NCBI RefSeq assembly: GCF_007035645.1
Contig: NZ_AP019632.1
Location: forward strand, 434,001-498,000
Origin: Enterobacter asburiae
GTDB lineage: Bacteria; Pseudomonadota; Gammaproteobacteria; Enterobacterales; Enterobacteriaceae
Length of the DNA: 64,000 nucleotides
Reading direction: 5' to 3'
The translations under genes and the position numbers were made by a program. Of the stretch, positions 1 to 15,897 are shown piece by piece. The notes under the pieces were generated by a model. It did not search any database, was not told the origin of the DNA, and was given only the letters and a program-made list of their open reading frames with translations. How positions within the stretch are numbered: position 1 is the first letter of the stretch; each line of letters opens with the position of its first letter.

Positions 1-683
1 CTGACATCACCGATGCCATGCTGCTAGGCGGCCTGATGAAGGCGCTATTTGCCCGCGGGATCACGCTGGTGGCTACGTCGAATATCCCGCCGGATGAACT
101 CTATCGTAACGGCCTGCAGCGCGCACGCTTCCTGCCCGCCATCGATGCCATCAAGCAGCACTGCGATATCATGAACGTCGATGCCGGTGTCGATTATCGT
201 CTGCGCACGCTGACCCAGGCGCATCTGTGGCTTTCGCCGTTAAATGCAGAGACCACCCGCGAGATGGATACACTCTGGCTGGCGCTGGCGGGAGCAAAAC
301 GCGAGCACGCCCCGGAACTCGAGATTAACCATCGACCGCTGCCCACCCTTGGCGTCGAAAACCAAACGCTGGCGGTCTCCTTTACGACGCTCTGCGTGGA
401 TGCCCGCAGCCAGCATGACTACATTGCGCTTTCGCGTCTGTTCCACACCGTGATGGTGCTGGACGTGCCGGTGATGACGCGGCTGATGGAGAGCGAAGCA
501 CGGCGCTTCATTGCGCTGGTGGACGAGTTTTATGAGCGCCACGTCAAGCTGGTGATCAGCGCCGAGGTACCTTTATATGAGATTTACCAGGGCGAGCGGC
601 TGAAGTTCGAGTTCCAGCGCTGCCTGTCGCGCCTGCAGGAAATGCAAAGCGAAGAATATCTGAAGCTGGAGCATATGCCGTAA
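1..683 (+). CDS. zapE: ZapE, cell-division ATPase (C-terminal part, 5' end outside window)
   Basis: The reading frame is already open at the first full codon (base 3) and closes with TAA at 681-683, so about 226 residues of an expected protein of about 375 are present. The visible part begins in the AFG1-type AAA+ core (DITDAMLLGGLMKALF, then ATSNIPPDELY, a sensor-1-like stretch) and ends with the family's C-terminal region (YEIYQG, LQEMQSEEY). ZapE is known as an ATPase that associates with the Z ring and destabilises FtsZ polymers late in division. Its position just upstream of rplM matches E. coli. The Walker A and B motifs lie outside the window. Identification is firm; the start cannot be given. 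Confidence 0.95.
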   Translation, partial: DITDAMLLGGLMKALFARGITLVATSNIPPDELYRNGLQRARFLPAIDAIKQHCDIMNVDAGVDYRLRTLTQAHLWLSPLNAETTREMDTLWLALAGAKREHAPELEINHRPLPTLGVENQTLAVSFTTLCVDARSQHDYIALSRLFHTVMVLDVPVMTRLMESEARRFIALVDEFYERHVKLVISAEVPLYEIYQGERLKFEFQRCLSRLQEMQSEEYLKLEHMP

Positions 684-690
684 CAAATGC

Positions 691-728
691 CACCCTCTCC
701 CGTGGGAGAGGGGCTGGGGGTGAGGGCA
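691..728. repeat. Intergenic palindromic repeat, copy 1 (CCCTCTCCC type)
   Basis: A short imperfect palindrome (CCCTCTCCC, short loop, GGGAGAGGGG) followed by a G-rich tail ending in GAGGGCA. A second copy with the same hairpin and the same tail lies at 14101-14136. It sits 8 bases after the zapE stop and ahead of the rplM promoter, so in RNA it would form a 3' hairpin for zapE without a U-tract. It resembles the small interspersed repeats common in enterobacterial and pseudomonad genomes; no family name is assigned here. Confidence 0.75.
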
Positions 729-781
729 CCAGATCGCACAATACCCACCCCCGAAAAACCCATTCCAAAACGCATTTAAGG

Positions 782-1404
<623 letters not shown>

Positions 1405-1416
1405 TCGGGATTATAG

Positions 1417-1812
<396 letters not shown>

Positions 1813-1841
1813 TCCATTCTGCTTGCGCAGAACGATTGGCG

Positions 1842-1867
1842 AAAAACCCGCTTCGGCGGGTTTTTTT
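1842..1867 (+). terminator. rplM-rpsI intrinsic terminator
   Basis: AACCCGC-TTCG-GCGGGTT stem with a UUCG tetraloop followed by seven T. A smaller UUCUGC/GCAGAA hairpin at 1816-1831 lies between it and the rpsI stop. Confidence 0.9.
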
Positions 1868-2120
1868 ATGGATAATGCGCAGGTTATCCACAATATCCAT
1901 GCATATATCTTCTCTTTTTCCACATTTCCAGAATCCCCTCACCACAAAGCCATCAAAATCTGGTAAACTATCATCCAATTTTCTGCCCAAATATCGGTGA
2001 ATACTCGATTTTTGTTCGTTTCTTGAACAATGTGTTTTCTCTGGGATGGGCGATACAACATCTGGCTGGCCCCTGTTGGGCTGGTAGCAGTAAAAATTCT
2101 GAATATACCTGGAGGTTTTC

Positions 2121-2759
2121 ATGGCTGTCGCTGCCAACAAACGTTCGGTAATGACGCTGTTTTCTGGTCCTACTGACATTTATAGCCATCAGGTTCGTAT
2201 CGTGCTGGCCGAGAAGGGTGTCAGTTTTGAGATCGAGCATGTGGAAAAGGATAACCCGCCTCAGGATCTGATCGATCTCAACCCGAGCCAAAGCGTACCG
2301 ACGCTGGTGGATCGCGAGCTGACCCTGTGGGAATCCCGTATCATTATGGAATATCTGGATGAGCGTTTCCCGCATCCGCCACTGATGCCTGTTTACCCTG
2401 TCGCGCGTGGTGAAAGCCGCCTGTACATGCAGCGTATCGAAAAAGACTGGTACTCGCTGATGAACGTGATTACCAGCGGTTCTGCTTCTGAAGCTGACGC
2501 TGCACGTAAACAACTGCGTGAAGAGCTGCTGGCGATCGCTCCTGTGTTTGGTCAGAAACCATTCTTCCTGAGCGATGAGTTCAGCCTGGTGGATTGCTAC
2601 CTGGCACCACTGCTGTGGCGTCTGCCAACCCTGGGCGTAGAGTTCAGCGGTCCTGGCGCGAAAGAGCTGAAGGGCTATATGACTCGCGTATTTGAACGCG
2701 ACTCTTTCCTGGCATCCTTAACTGAACCGGAACGTGAAATGCGTCTCGGCCGAGGCTAA
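2121..2759 (+). CDS. sspA: Stringent starvation protein A, RNA polymerase-associated
   Basis: 212 residues, equal to the E. coli length. The N-terminal thioredoxin-like and C-terminal helical halves have the glutathione-S-transferase fold (LFSGPTDIYSHQVRIVLAEK; SVPTLVDRELTLWESRIIMEYL). The known role is binding to the RNA polymerase-sigma70 holoenzyme, with effects on stationary-phase and acid-stress genes and phage P1 late transcription. The start is supported by GGAGG at 2111-2115, five bases from ATG. Its stop overlaps the sspB start (TAATG), giving translational coupling. The 308 bases upstream hold the preceding terminator and a leader; I see no clear sigma70 promoter in them. Confidence 0.97.
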   Translation: MAVAANKRSVMTLFSGPTDIYSHQVRIVLAEKGVSFEIEHVEKDNPPQDLIDLNPSQSVPTLVDRELTLWESRIIMEYLDERFPHPPLMPVYPVARGESRLYMQRIEKDWYSLMNVITSGSASEADAARKQLREELLAIAPVFGQKPFFLSDEFSLVDCYLAPLLWRLPTLGVEFSGPGAKELKGYMTRVFERDSFLASLTEPEREMRLGRG

Positions 2760-3262
2760 TGACTGTGGAAATGTCACAACTTACCCCACGCCGTCCTTAT
2801 CTGCTGCGCGCCTTCTATGAATGGCTGCTGGATAACCAGCTCACGCCGCACCTGGTTGTGGATGTGACGTTGCCGGGCGTGCTGGTTCCTATGGAATATG
2901 CGCGTGACGGGCAGATCGTACTGAACATTGCGCCGCGTGCGGTGGGTAACCTGGAGCTGGCAAACGATGAAGTGCGCTTCAACGCGCGTTTCGGCGGCGT
3001 GCCGCGTCAGGTTTCCGTACCTCTGGCAGCCGTGCTGGCTATCTACGCGCGTGAAAACGGTGCGGGTACCATGTTCGAGCCGGAAGCGGCGTATGATGAA
3101 GATGTTGCCAGCCTGAATGATGACAACGCATCCGATGAGCGCGAAAGCGACACGGTGATGTCACTTATCGATGGTGATAAACCCGATCGTCACGACGACA
3201 ATGACCCTGATGACGATCCGCCTCCGCGCGGTGGTCGTCCGGCTCTTCGCGTCGTGAAATAA
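2759..3262 (+). CDS. sspB: ClpXP adaptor SspB
   Basis: 167 residues. The N-terminal SspB fold (SQLTPRRPYLLRAFYEWLLDNQLTPHL and the following strands, about residues 5-112) binds the SsrA tag. A low-complexity acidic linker (about 115-157) leads to the C-terminal ClpX-binding peptide RGGRPALRVVK. SspB delivers tmRNA-tagged proteins and RseA to ClpXP. The ATG overlaps the sspA stop by one base and has GAGG six bases upstream. A second in-frame ATG at 2771 (MSQL) would shorten it by four residues, but E. coli starts at the position equivalent to 2759. Confidence 0.96.
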   Translation: MTVEMSQLTPRRPYLLRAFYEWLLDNQLTPHLVVDVTLPGVLVPMEYARDGQIVLNIAPRAVGNLELANDEVRFNARFGGVPRQVSVPLAAVLAIYARENGAGTMFEPEAAYDEDVASLNDDNASDERESDTVMSLIDGDKPDRHDDNDPDDDPPPRGGRPALRVVK

Positions 3263-3290
3263 AAAACAGGCCCAATCGGGCCTGTTTTTT

Positions 3291-3291
<1 letters not shown>
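3263..3291. terminator. Bidirectional terminator between sspB and gltD
   Basis: AAAAACAGGCCC-AATC-GGGCCTGTTTTTTTT: a perfect stem with A-tract and T-tract on both flanks, so it can stop both converging operons. It touches both stop codons. Confidence 0.92.
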
Positions 3292-9179
<5,888 letters not shown>

Positions 9180-9274
9180 ATCAGTGAACCTCCCCAGGCT
9201 CGTCGGGCTTCCCACTGAACTTTACCGTGGCGCACAGGCACAGAAAGAGCATGGCGACGGGGTTTGCGTTTCAT

Positions 9275-9866
9275 ACGCGGACCTCGCATTCGCCCTCTTT
9301 TTCATCCTTTCGCGCAGGTAAACAAGTTTGAGGACTTGCTTCAGAGGGAATCTCAATTACTGCATAAATATGATGAGCAGGCCGCTCATCCAGAAAGCTT
9401 CCAGCGGATTTCCAACTTATCGGGAATTGGTACACAGGTCAAATGGCAATCTTATTTATACAAAAATGTGCTAAAGAGCGTTTATGTCTTTGAAAGTAAA
9501 TGTTATTTAACTATTTTTACATTGAATGTATGCCCTGGCAGGACGCAGCGGAGTGTGATCTGACTCACTATATGAAAGCGGTATTATCAATGTAGCGTGC
9601 TGAATAGCAGTTTTATAGCAGAATAATAATCTGGTATCGGCTGCAAACCCGCATAAACCCACTGTTTTTCAGTGGTGGCGCTACAAATGAAAAAAACAAT
9701 CAGAACATAAGGAAAAGTAATCACGAATGGCGTGAATGAAATTGCAGTAATCCTGAGTATTTATTCATATAGATAAAGGCCGTCCGGGACGATTGATCCA
9801 GGTCATCGCCGACAGAGGCTAAAAGTGGCAGGCTTGTCCCCTTTCTCCGGGACGGTCTATCAGATT
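9275..9866. promoter_or_regulatory. gltB-yhcC divergent intergenic region
   Basis: About 590 bases without a convincing gene. The part from 9350 to 9520 is AT-rich compared with the surrounding genes. On the minus strand a possible gltB promoter is TTGACC at 9442-9437 followed 17 bases later by TAAGTT, a weak match. In E. coli the gltB control region is known to bind Lrp, IHF and other regulators over several hundred bases; I cannot place individual sites here. A small hairpin CCACTG/CAGTGG lies near 9659-9675. Immediately upstream of yhcC I see no strong ribosome-binding site. Confidence 0.4.
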
Positions 9867-10808
9867 ATGCAGTTACAGAAATTAGTCAATATGTTTGGTG
9901 GGGATCTTTTGCAGCGGTACGGGCAAAAGGTTCATAAGCTGACGCTGCACGGCGGGTTTAGCTGCCCGAATCGCGATGGCACCATCGGGCGCGGCGGCTG
10001 CACCTTCTGTAACGTTGCGTCCTTTGCTGACGAAGCCCAGCAGCATAAATCTATCGCTGAACAGCTTGCCCATCAGGCGAGCCTGGTGAACCGCGCGAAG
10101 CAGTATCTGGCCTATTTTCAGGCCTACACCAGCACGTGGGCGGAGGTGCAGGTGCTGCGCTCTATGTATCAGCAGGCCGTCAGCCAGGCTAACATCGTTG
10201 GGCTGTGCGTGGGCACGCGCCCGGACTGCGTACCGGACGCGGTGCTGGACCTGCTCAGCGAGTACAAAGAACAAGGCTACGAGATCTGGCTGGAGCTGGG
10301 CTTGCAGACCGCGCACGACAAAACCCTGCACCGTATTAACCGTGGCCATGATTTCGCCTGCTACCAGCGCACCACGCGCCTGGCCCGCGAGCGTGGGCTG
10401 AAGGTCTGCTCGCATCTGATTGTCGGCTTGCCGGGTGAAGGGCAGCAGCACGGCCTGGAGACGCTGGAAAAGGTGGTTGAGACCGGCGTGGACGGCATTA
10501 AGCTGCACCCGCTGCATATCGTTACGGGAAGCATTATGGCGAAAGCCTGGGAAGCCGGACGGTTAAGCGGTATTGAGCTTGAGGACTATACGGTGACGGC
10601 GGGGGAGATGATTCGCCACACCCCGCCGGAAATTGTTTACCACCGCATCTCCGCCAGCGCCCGCCGTCCAACGCTTCTGGCACCGCTATGGTGTGAGAAC
10701 CGCTGGACGGGGATGGTGGAAATCGACCGCTATCTGCAGGAGAACGGCGTACAGGGCTCAGCGCTTGGTCGTCCGTGGGTTCCCCGTCTACCGGCGACGG
10801 CCGCCTAA
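9867..10808 (+). CDS. yhcC: Radical SAM protein YhcC
   Basis: 313 residues. The radical-SAM iron-sulfur ligands are Cys33, Cys45 and Cys48 ([10 protein letters not shown], then [10 protein letters not shown]), the CX11CX2C spacing typical of the YhcC/TIGR01212 family rather than classical CX3CX2C. The substrate is not known. The start MQLQKL equals E. coli; an upstream in-frame GTG at 9825 would add 14 unconserved residues. The end is unusual: after the conserved SALGRPWVP the last seven residues (RLPATAA) are read from DNA that is the antisense of the yjgR 3' end, and the two genes overlap by 21 bases tail to tail. E. coli YhcC ends a few residues after the same PW motif. Confidence 0.95.
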   Translation: MQLQKLVNMFGGDLLQRYGQKVHKLTLHGGFSCPNRDGTIGRGGCTFCNVASFADEAQQHKSIAEQLAHQASLVNRAKQYLAYFQAYTSTWAEVQVLRSMYQQAVSQANIVGLCVGTRPDCVPDAVLDLLSEYKEQGYEIWLELGLQTAHDKTLHRINRGHDFACYQRTTRLARERGLKVCSHLIVGLPGEGQQHGLETLEKVVETGVDGIKLHPLHIVTGSIMAKAWEAGRLSGIELEDYTVTAGEMIRHTPPEIVYHRISASARRPTLLAPLWCENRWTGMVEIDRYLQENGVQGSALGRPWVPRLPATAA

Positions 10809-12290
10809 CAGACTTCCCAGCATGCCGCGCACTATCTGATTGGTGACCTGCCGCGCCGCGCTTTTCGCCATGGTCTGTACCACGCCGTCGCGCTTGCCGC
10901 CGCGCGGCCCGGTGCTGCCGAACAGGATGTCTTTGAGCCCCCCGAGAATACCGTCATCCACGGCGACGGACTGTCCTTTAGCGGCAGGCGCATCCTGCGA
11001 CTCCGTTGTCGCCTGCACCCCTTTTTGCAGCATCTCGAACGCGGACTCGCGATCAACCTCGTCTTCGTACTTTCCGTAAACCGGAGAGTGGTTAATCAGG
11101 CCGTTACGTTCATCGTCGGTAACGGGCCCCATGCGCGAGCAGGGCGCGATCACCATGGCGCGTTCCACCACGGACGGGCTGCCCTTCGCATCCAGGAACG
11201 AGATCAGCGCTTCACCGGTGCCTAACGCCTGAATCGCCGCTTCGGTATCAAAGGCAGGGTTGGCGCGCATGGTCTGCGCGGCGGCTTTCACCGCTTTCTG
11301 ATCCTTCGGCGTAAAGGCGCGCAGGGCGTGCTGCACGCGGTTACCGAGCTGGCCGAGAACGTTATCCGGAATGTCCGACGGGTTTTGCGAGACAAACCAG
11401 ACGCCAACGCCTTTGGAGCGGATCAGGCGAATGACCTGTTCAATCTTATCCAGCAAGACCTGCGGCGCGTCGTTAAACAGAAGGTGCGCTTCGTCGAAGA
11501 AGAAGACCAGCTTCGGTTTTTCCAGATCGCCCGCTTCGGGTAACTGTTCGTACAGTTCGGAGAGCATCCACAGCAGGCTGGCGGCGTAGAGCTTTGGCAT
11601 CTGGTAGAGCTTCTCGGAGCTCAGAATGTTGATGATGCCTTTGCCGCTGCTGTCGGTGCGCATCCAGTCTTTGATATCCAGCATCGGCTCGCCGAAGAAG
11701 TGCTCGGCGCCCTGTTGCTCCAGCGTCAGTAACCCGCGCTGAATGGCACCCACCGAGGCGCTGCTGATATTGCCGTACTGGTTCTGGAAGGATTTGGCGT
11801 TATCGCCGATGTACTGGGTAATGGCGCGCAGATCTTTGAAATCAAGCAGCAGCAGCCCCTGATCGTCGGCAATGCGGAAGATAATATTCAGCACGCCGGA
11901 CTGCACGTCGTTGAGGTTAAGCAGACGGGCCAGCAGCAGCGGGCCGAGATCGGAGACGGTAGCGCGCACCGGGTGGCCTTTCTCACCAAAGATATCCCAC
12001 ACTACCACCGGATTGTTATGCGGCGTCCAGTCCGTGATGCCAATATTCTTCAGCCGTTCGAGCAGTTTCTCAGAGGCCGTACCTTCCTGAGCCACACCGG
12101 TTAAATCGCCTTTCACGTCAGCCATAAAGACCGGTACGCCAATCTCCGAAAGCGACTCCGCCAGCTTTTGCAGGGTGACGGTTTTCCCCGTCCCGGTCGC
12201 TCCGGTGATGAGACCGTGGCGGTTCGCCATCGAGGGCAGTAAATACAGCTCTTTTTCCAGCGTCCTGGCAATTAACAATGGTGTACTCAT
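10788..12290 (-). CDS. yjgR: HerA/VirB4-like P-loop ATPase YjgR (DUF853)
   Basis: 500 residues. Walker A GATGTGKT at about 30-37, Walker [13 protein letters not shown] near 276-287, and a C-terminal region with GGLKDILFG and a basic glycine-rich tail ([11 protein letters not shown]). It belongs to the DUF853 family of the HerA-FtsK superfamily; biochemical function is unproven. Start [10 protein letters not shown] at 12290 is chosen because it gives the E. coli length; a further-upstream ATG at 12341 would add 17 unconserved residues. In E. coli the gene is convergent with lptG; here it is convergent with yhcC. Confidence 0.93.
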   Translation of the reverse strand: MSTPLLIARTLEKELYLLPSMANRHGLITGATGTGKTVTLQKLAESLSEIGVPVFMADVKGDLTGVAQEGTASEKLLERLKNIGITDWTPHNNPVVVWDIFGEKGHPVRATVSDLGPLLLARLLNLNDVQSGVLNIIFRIADDQGLLLLDFKDLRAITQYIGDNAKSFQNQYGNISSASVGAIQRGLLTLEQQGAEHFFGEPMLDIKDWMRTDSSGKGIINILSSEKLYQMPKLYAASLLWMLSELYEQLPEAGDLEKPKLVFFFDEAHLLFNDAPQVLLDKIEQVIRLIRSKGVGVWFVSQNPSDIPDNVLGQLGNRVQHALRAFTPKDQKAVKAAAQTMRANPAFDTEAAIQALGTGEALISFLDAKGSPSVVERAMVIAPCSRMGPVTDDERNGLINHSPVYGKYEDEVDRESAFEMLQKGVQATTESQDAPAAKGQSVAVDDGILGGLKDILFGSTGPRGGKRDGVVQTMAKSAARQVTNQIVRGMLGSLLGGRRR

Positions 12291-12428
12291 GATGCGCTTC
12301 CTCTCTTTGTCCTGGGGGGAGTATAGGCAATCTGGCCGCAATTTGGTTGAGTAAATTCCTGACTTTGCGGCGCATTATCCAGCGCGGACTATGCTTTTGC
12401 ATACGGTTCACAAAAATAGTGGGAAACG

Positions 12429-14075
12429 ATGTCCAGATTCTTCTTTAACGATCGCAAACAGCTGGTCAACGATGCCATTGAAGGCATACTGCTTTCTGCG
12501 CCACACGCAAACCTCGTCAAACTTGATATCGATCCGGCCATCAGGATCGTCGCACGCGGCGACTGGGACAAAAGCCGCGTGGCGGTGATCTCCGGCGGCG
12601 GCTCAGGCCACGAACCCGCGCACGCCGGGTTTGTTGGCAAAGGGATGCTGACGGCGGCAGTGTGTGGCGATCTGTTTGCCTCGCCGAGCGTGGATGCGGT
12701 GCTGAACGCCATTGTGGCGGTCACGGGCGATCGCGGCTGTCTGCTGATCGTCAAAAACTACACCGGCGATCGCCTGAACTTTGGTCTGGCGGCAGAAAAG
12801 GCCAAACGCTACGGCCTGAAGGTGGAGATGGCGATCGTGGCGGACGATATCGCGCTGCCGGATAACAAACAGCCGCGCGGTATTGCCGGTACGGCACTGG
12901 TGCACAAGATTGCGGGCTATGCGGCGGAGCACGGTAAATCGCTAAGCGAGGTGCGGGATATTGCGCAACAGGCCTGCGATAACCTCTGGAGCCTGGGCGT
13001 TGCGATGCAAACGTGCAACCTGCCGGGCAGCGACGAGGAAGAGGGGCGCATTAAGCAGGGCCATGTCGAGCTGGGGCTGGGCATTCACGGCGAGCCCGGT
13101 GCTTCCGTCGTGGATACGCAGAACAGTAAAGCCATTATCGACACGCTGGTGACGCCGTTACGCGCGCAGGCGGGAGAAGGGCGGTTTGCGGTATTGATTA
13201 ACAATCTCGGCGGCGTATCGGCGCTGGAGATGGCGCTGCTGACCAAAGAGCTGGCGCATTCGGCGCTGAAAGAGGAGATCGCGTACCTGATAGGCCCCGC
13301 GCCGCTGGTGAGCGCGCTGGACATGAAGGGCTTTTCGCTCACGCTGCTGAAGCTTAATGACTTCTTTGAAAAGGCGATTCACGCCGAGGTCGAAACGCTG
13401 GGCTGGCAGAAGCCCGTGGCGTTTGCGCCACTGCGCACCGTGGCGCATACCGCCATTCACGATCGCGTGGAATACACTCCGTCGGACAATCTGCGGGTGG
13501 GCGAGTATGTCTCCTCGGTGACGAAAACGCTGCTCCAGCTGGAAAACCGACTGAACGCGCTGGATGCCAAAGTGGGCGACGGCGATACCGGCTCCACTTT
13601 TGCGCAAGGGGCGCGGGATATTGCGCAGCGTCTGGAGGATCGCAAGCTCCCGCTTGATAACGTATCGACGCTGCTGTTGCTGGTGGGCGAGCGGCTGGCG
13701 ACGGTGATGGGCGGATCGAGCGGGGTGCTGATGTCGATCTTCTTCACCGCGGCCGGGCAAAAGCTTCACGATGGTCAGCCGCTGCCCGAGGCATTGCTCA
13801 GCGGGCTGGCGCAGATGAAGCAGTACGGTGGGGCAGATCTAGGCGATCGTACCCTGATCGACGCACTGCAGCCGGCGCTTGAAGCATTGAAGAATGGCGA
13901 TCTTCAGGCAGCGGCGAAGGCAGCACAGCACGGTGCCGAAGCAACGGCGAAAATGGCGAAAGCCGGTGCGGGGCGCTCGTCGTATGTGAATAAAGAGAAT
14001 CTGGATGGGGTAATGGATCCCGGTGCGGTCGCGGTGGCTGAGGTGTTTAAGGCCATGGTAGATGCAAAACGGTAA
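12429..14075 (+). CDS. dhaK: ATP-dependent dihydroxyacetone kinase (DhaK-DhaL fusion)
   Basis: 548 residues. The N-terminal DhaK domain (about 1-330) has the substrate loop ISGGGSGHEPAHAGF and His220 in GLGIHGEPG, the residue that binds dihydroxyacetone covalently in the Citrobacter freundii enzyme. The C-terminal DhaL domain (about 355-548) has the nucleotide/Mg motif AKVGDGDTGST near 379-389. Single-chain kinases of this type use ATP, unlike the three-part PTS enzyme of E. coli, and phosphorylate dihydroxyacetone or glyceraldehyde to the glycolytic intermediate. No glycerol dehydrogenase gene or dha regulator is next to it, so a general triose-salvage role is as likely as glycerol fermentation. 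It occupies the place held in E. coli by the idn (gluconate/idonate) genes between yjgR and ahr. Confidence 0.92.
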   Translation: MSRFFFNDRKQLVNDAIEGILLSAPHANLVKLDIDPAIRIVARGDWDKSRVAVISGGGSGHEPAHAGFVGKGMLTAAVCGDLFASPSVDAVLNAIVAVTGDRGCLLIVKNYTGDRLNFGLAAEKAKRYGLKVEMAIVADDIALPDNKQPRGIAGTALVHKIAGYAAEHGKSLSEVRDIAQQACDNLWSLGVAMQTCNLPGSDEEEGRIKQGHVELGLGIHGEPGASVVDTQNSKAIIDTLVTPLRAQAGEGRFAVLINNLGGVSALEMALLTKELAHSALKEEIAYLIGPAPLVSALDMKGFSLTLLKLNDFFEKAIHAEVETLGWQKPVAFAPLRTVAHTAIHDRVEYTPSDNLRVGEYVSSVTKTLLQLENRLNALDAKVGDGDTGSTFAQGARDIAQRLEDRKLPLDNVSTLLLLVGERLATVMGGSSGVLMSIFFTAAGQKLHDGQPLPEALLSGLAQMKQYGGADLGDRTLIDALQPALEALKNGDLQAAAKAAQHGAEATAKMAKAGAGRSSYVNKENLDGVMDPGAVAVAEVFKAMVDAKR

Positions 14076-14100
14076 CGACCGTTACCGTTTTTAGTGTGTG

Positions 14101-14136
14101 CGCCCTCTCCCTGTGGGAGAGGGTTGGGGTGAGGGC
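14101..14136. repeat. Intergenic palindromic repeat, copy 2 (CCCTCTCCC type)
   Basis: CCCTCTCCC, short loop, GGGAGAGGG, then TTGGGGTGAGGGC. It matches the copy at 691-728 over nearly its whole length. It lies between the convergent dhaK and ahr genes, and a small ACGGTAACG/CGTTACCGT hairpin at about 14069-14089 precedes it. Confidence 0.75.
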
Positions 14137-14167
14137 ATCAGGCCGCACATTCCCCGCCAATGTCACA

Positions 14168-15187
14168 TCAAAAATCCGCTTTCAACACCACGCGGTAGCG
14201 GGCTTTGCCGTCACGCACGTGCTGGATCGCTTCGTTGATTTTCGACATCGGATACAGTTCGGTGGTCGGCGCCACTTTGGTGCGTCCGGCAAACTTCATC
14301 AGCTTGCGCAACTCAAACGGCGTACCGGTCGCGGAGCCTGACACGCTGCGATCCCCGCCGATCAGGGTAAACGCCGGAACCGGCAGCGGCTTCATCACGG
14401 CACCTACGGTGTGGAAGTTACCGCCGTAGGCCAGCGCCTCAAAGTACGGCTGCCAGTTGAGATCGACGTTAACGGTGTTGATGATCAGGTCAAACTGCCC
14501 AGCCAGCGCGTTCAGCGCGTCAGGATCGCGGCTGTTCACCACTTTATCCGCACCCATCGCCAGCACTTCTTTCTCTTTCGCCGGGTTGGAGCTGAACGCC
14601 GTGACTTCACAGCCCATCGCGTGCAGCAGCTTGATGGCGATATGCCCCAGGCCGCCAATACCAATGACGCCCACGCGGCTGGTGGCGGTGATGTGGTGCA
14701 TCAGCAGAGGTTTGAAGACGGTGATACCGCCGCACAGCAGCGGACCTGCGGATTCGATATCAATGCTGTCCGGCAGCGGGATCACCCATTGCCAGTCGGC
14801 GCGCAGTTTGTCGGCAAAACCGCCCTTGTTCAGAATAGTGGGAACGGCGCCCTCGAGGCAGTTGATCTGATTGCCGCTGATACAGGCGTCACAGTGACCA
14901 CAGCTGCGTGCCGTCCAGCCAATGCCCACGCGTTGGCCTACCTTCAGCCCTTTGTCCTGCGCGGCGCTACCGAGCGCCACGACGCGGCCAATGACTTCGT
15001 GCCCGGCAACCAGCGGATAGCTCGAGAAGCCCCATTCGTTATCGATCATCGAGAGATCCGAGTGGCAGATCCCGCAGTAATCAACCTGTACTTCGACGTC
15101 TTCTGCTTTTAGTTCGCCCGCATCGTACTCGTACAGCTCAAGTTCTGCACCCGCCTGCGGTGCGGCGTAGCTTTTTATCTTCGACAT
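14168..15187 (-). CDS. ahr: NADPH-dependent aldehyde reductase, zinc type (Ahr/YjgB)
   Basis: 339 residues, same length as E. coli Ahr. Catalytic zinc ligands are in [10 protein letters not shown] (Cys near 37) and GHE (near 59-61). Structural-zinc cysteines are in [15 protein letters not shown] (about 91-105). The Rossmann motif GIGGLGHIA is near 173-181. The E. coli enzyme reduces a wide range of aldehydes with NADPH. Start MSKIKSY at 15187 is chosen over an upstream ATG at 15229 because the family begins there. It converges on dhaK and is followed upstream, after only 83 bases, by the stop of yjgM. In E. coli ahr lies next to the leuX tRNA, which is absent here. Confidence 0.94.
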   Translation of the reverse strand: MSKIKSYAAPQAGAELELYEYDAGELKAEDVEVQVDYCGICHSDLSMIDNEWGFSSYPLVAGHEVIGRVVALGSAAQDKGLKVGQRVGIGWTARSCGHCDACISGNQINCLEGAVPTILNKGGFADKLRADWQWVIPLPDSIDIESAGPLLCGGITVFKPLLMHHITATSRVGVIGIGGLGHIAIKLLHAMGCEVTAFSSNPAKEKEVLAMGADKVVNSRDPDALNALAGQFDLIINTVNVDLNWQPYFEALAYGGNFHTVGAVMKPLPVPAFTLIGGDRSVSGSATGTPFELRKLMKFAGRTKVAPTTELYPMSKINEAIQHVRDGKARYRVVLKADF

Positions 15188-15270
15188 CGTGTTTCCCCCG
15201 TTGTGGTGTGAACTGAGAGTGTAGAGCATTCAGTTTACAGCCGCTTAACAGAAGAGGGCAGGAACGAAAC

Positions 15271-15774
15271 TTACAGACTTTTCAGCATCCTGACTTCGCA
15301 ATCAACGTGGCCGGTACAGCCCAGCGGCGCATCGATATGCTCAAAGCCCAGATGTTCATACAGGCCGATGGCCTCTTTGAGGAAAGCGGTGGTTTCCAGG
15401 TAGCAGCGGGTAAAACCCTGCTTGCGCGCGTGGTCCAGCGCCATCAGCGCCAGCTTTTTCGCCAGCCCTTGCCCGCGCGCCGTTGGCAGAAAATACATTT
15501 TCTGCAGCTCACAGATATCCGGCTCGCTGCAGCTGAGGGGCGCCACGCCGCCGCCGCCCACAACCTGACCGTTCTGCTCGATTACCCAGTAGGCATGCCC
15601 TGGCTGGCTGTAGAGCTGGTAAAGCTCGTCCAGGTTCGGGTCGGCAACCGTGTAGCCTTTGTCAGCCGTCAGGCCATATTCGGCAGAAACGGTGCGGATA
15701 ACGGCGGCGATTGCCGGGTTATCCTGCTCAGCGATCCGGCGCATCGTCGTCGCGACGGGGGTAATCACGCTCAT
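15271..15774 (-). CDS. yjgM: GNAT-family N-acetyltransferase YjgM
   Basis: 167 residues from the ATG at 15774; an ATG at 15786 would add four. The GNAT core is clear: [10 protein letters not shown], then the acetyl-CoA loop [14 protein letters not shown] (R/Q-x-x-G-x-G/A), and the closing [15 protein letters not shown]. The E. coli homologue is listed as an acetyltransferase of uncertain natural substrate. A GAG lies eight bases ahead of the chosen start. It is on the same strand as valS, 110 bases upstream; E. coli yjgN, normally between yjgM and valS, is absent. Confidence 0.88.
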   Translation of the reverse strand: MSVITPVATTMRRIAEQDNPAIAAVIRTVSAEYGLTADKGYTVADPNLDELYQLYSQPGHAYWVIEQNGQVVGGGGVAPLSCSEPDICELQKMYFLPTARGQGLAKKLALMALDHARKQGFTRCYLETTAFLKEAIGLYEHLGFEHIDAPLGCTGHVDCEVRMLKSL

Positions 15775-15862
15775 AGCATTACTCATTACAAAAATTGACA
15801 CATAACTGCTGTTAATAGCACCGCAGAAAGGGGAGTGCAAGCGAGGAGTTTTCAGGAAGGAT

Positions 15863-15891
15863 ACCCCTTACGCCCTGAAGCGTAAGGGGTA
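15863..15891 (-). terminator. Hairpin downstream of valS
   Basis: A perfect 11-base stem ACCCCTTACGC / GCGTAAGGGGT with a six-base loop, seven bases after the valS stop on the minus strand. There is no U-tract, so it may be a transcript-end protector rather than an intrinsic terminator. Confidence 0.55.
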
Positions 15892-15897
15892 AAAGCA

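Noticed and set aside
9180..9215. GTG start at 9215 for gltB, adding 12 residues
   Set aside because: The ATG at 9179 has a strong GGGGAGG site and gives the usual short propeptide before the catalytic Cys.
9825..9866. Longer yhcC start with 14 extra residues
   Set aside because: The extension is not part of the conserved family and the ATG at 9867 matches the E. coli N-terminus.
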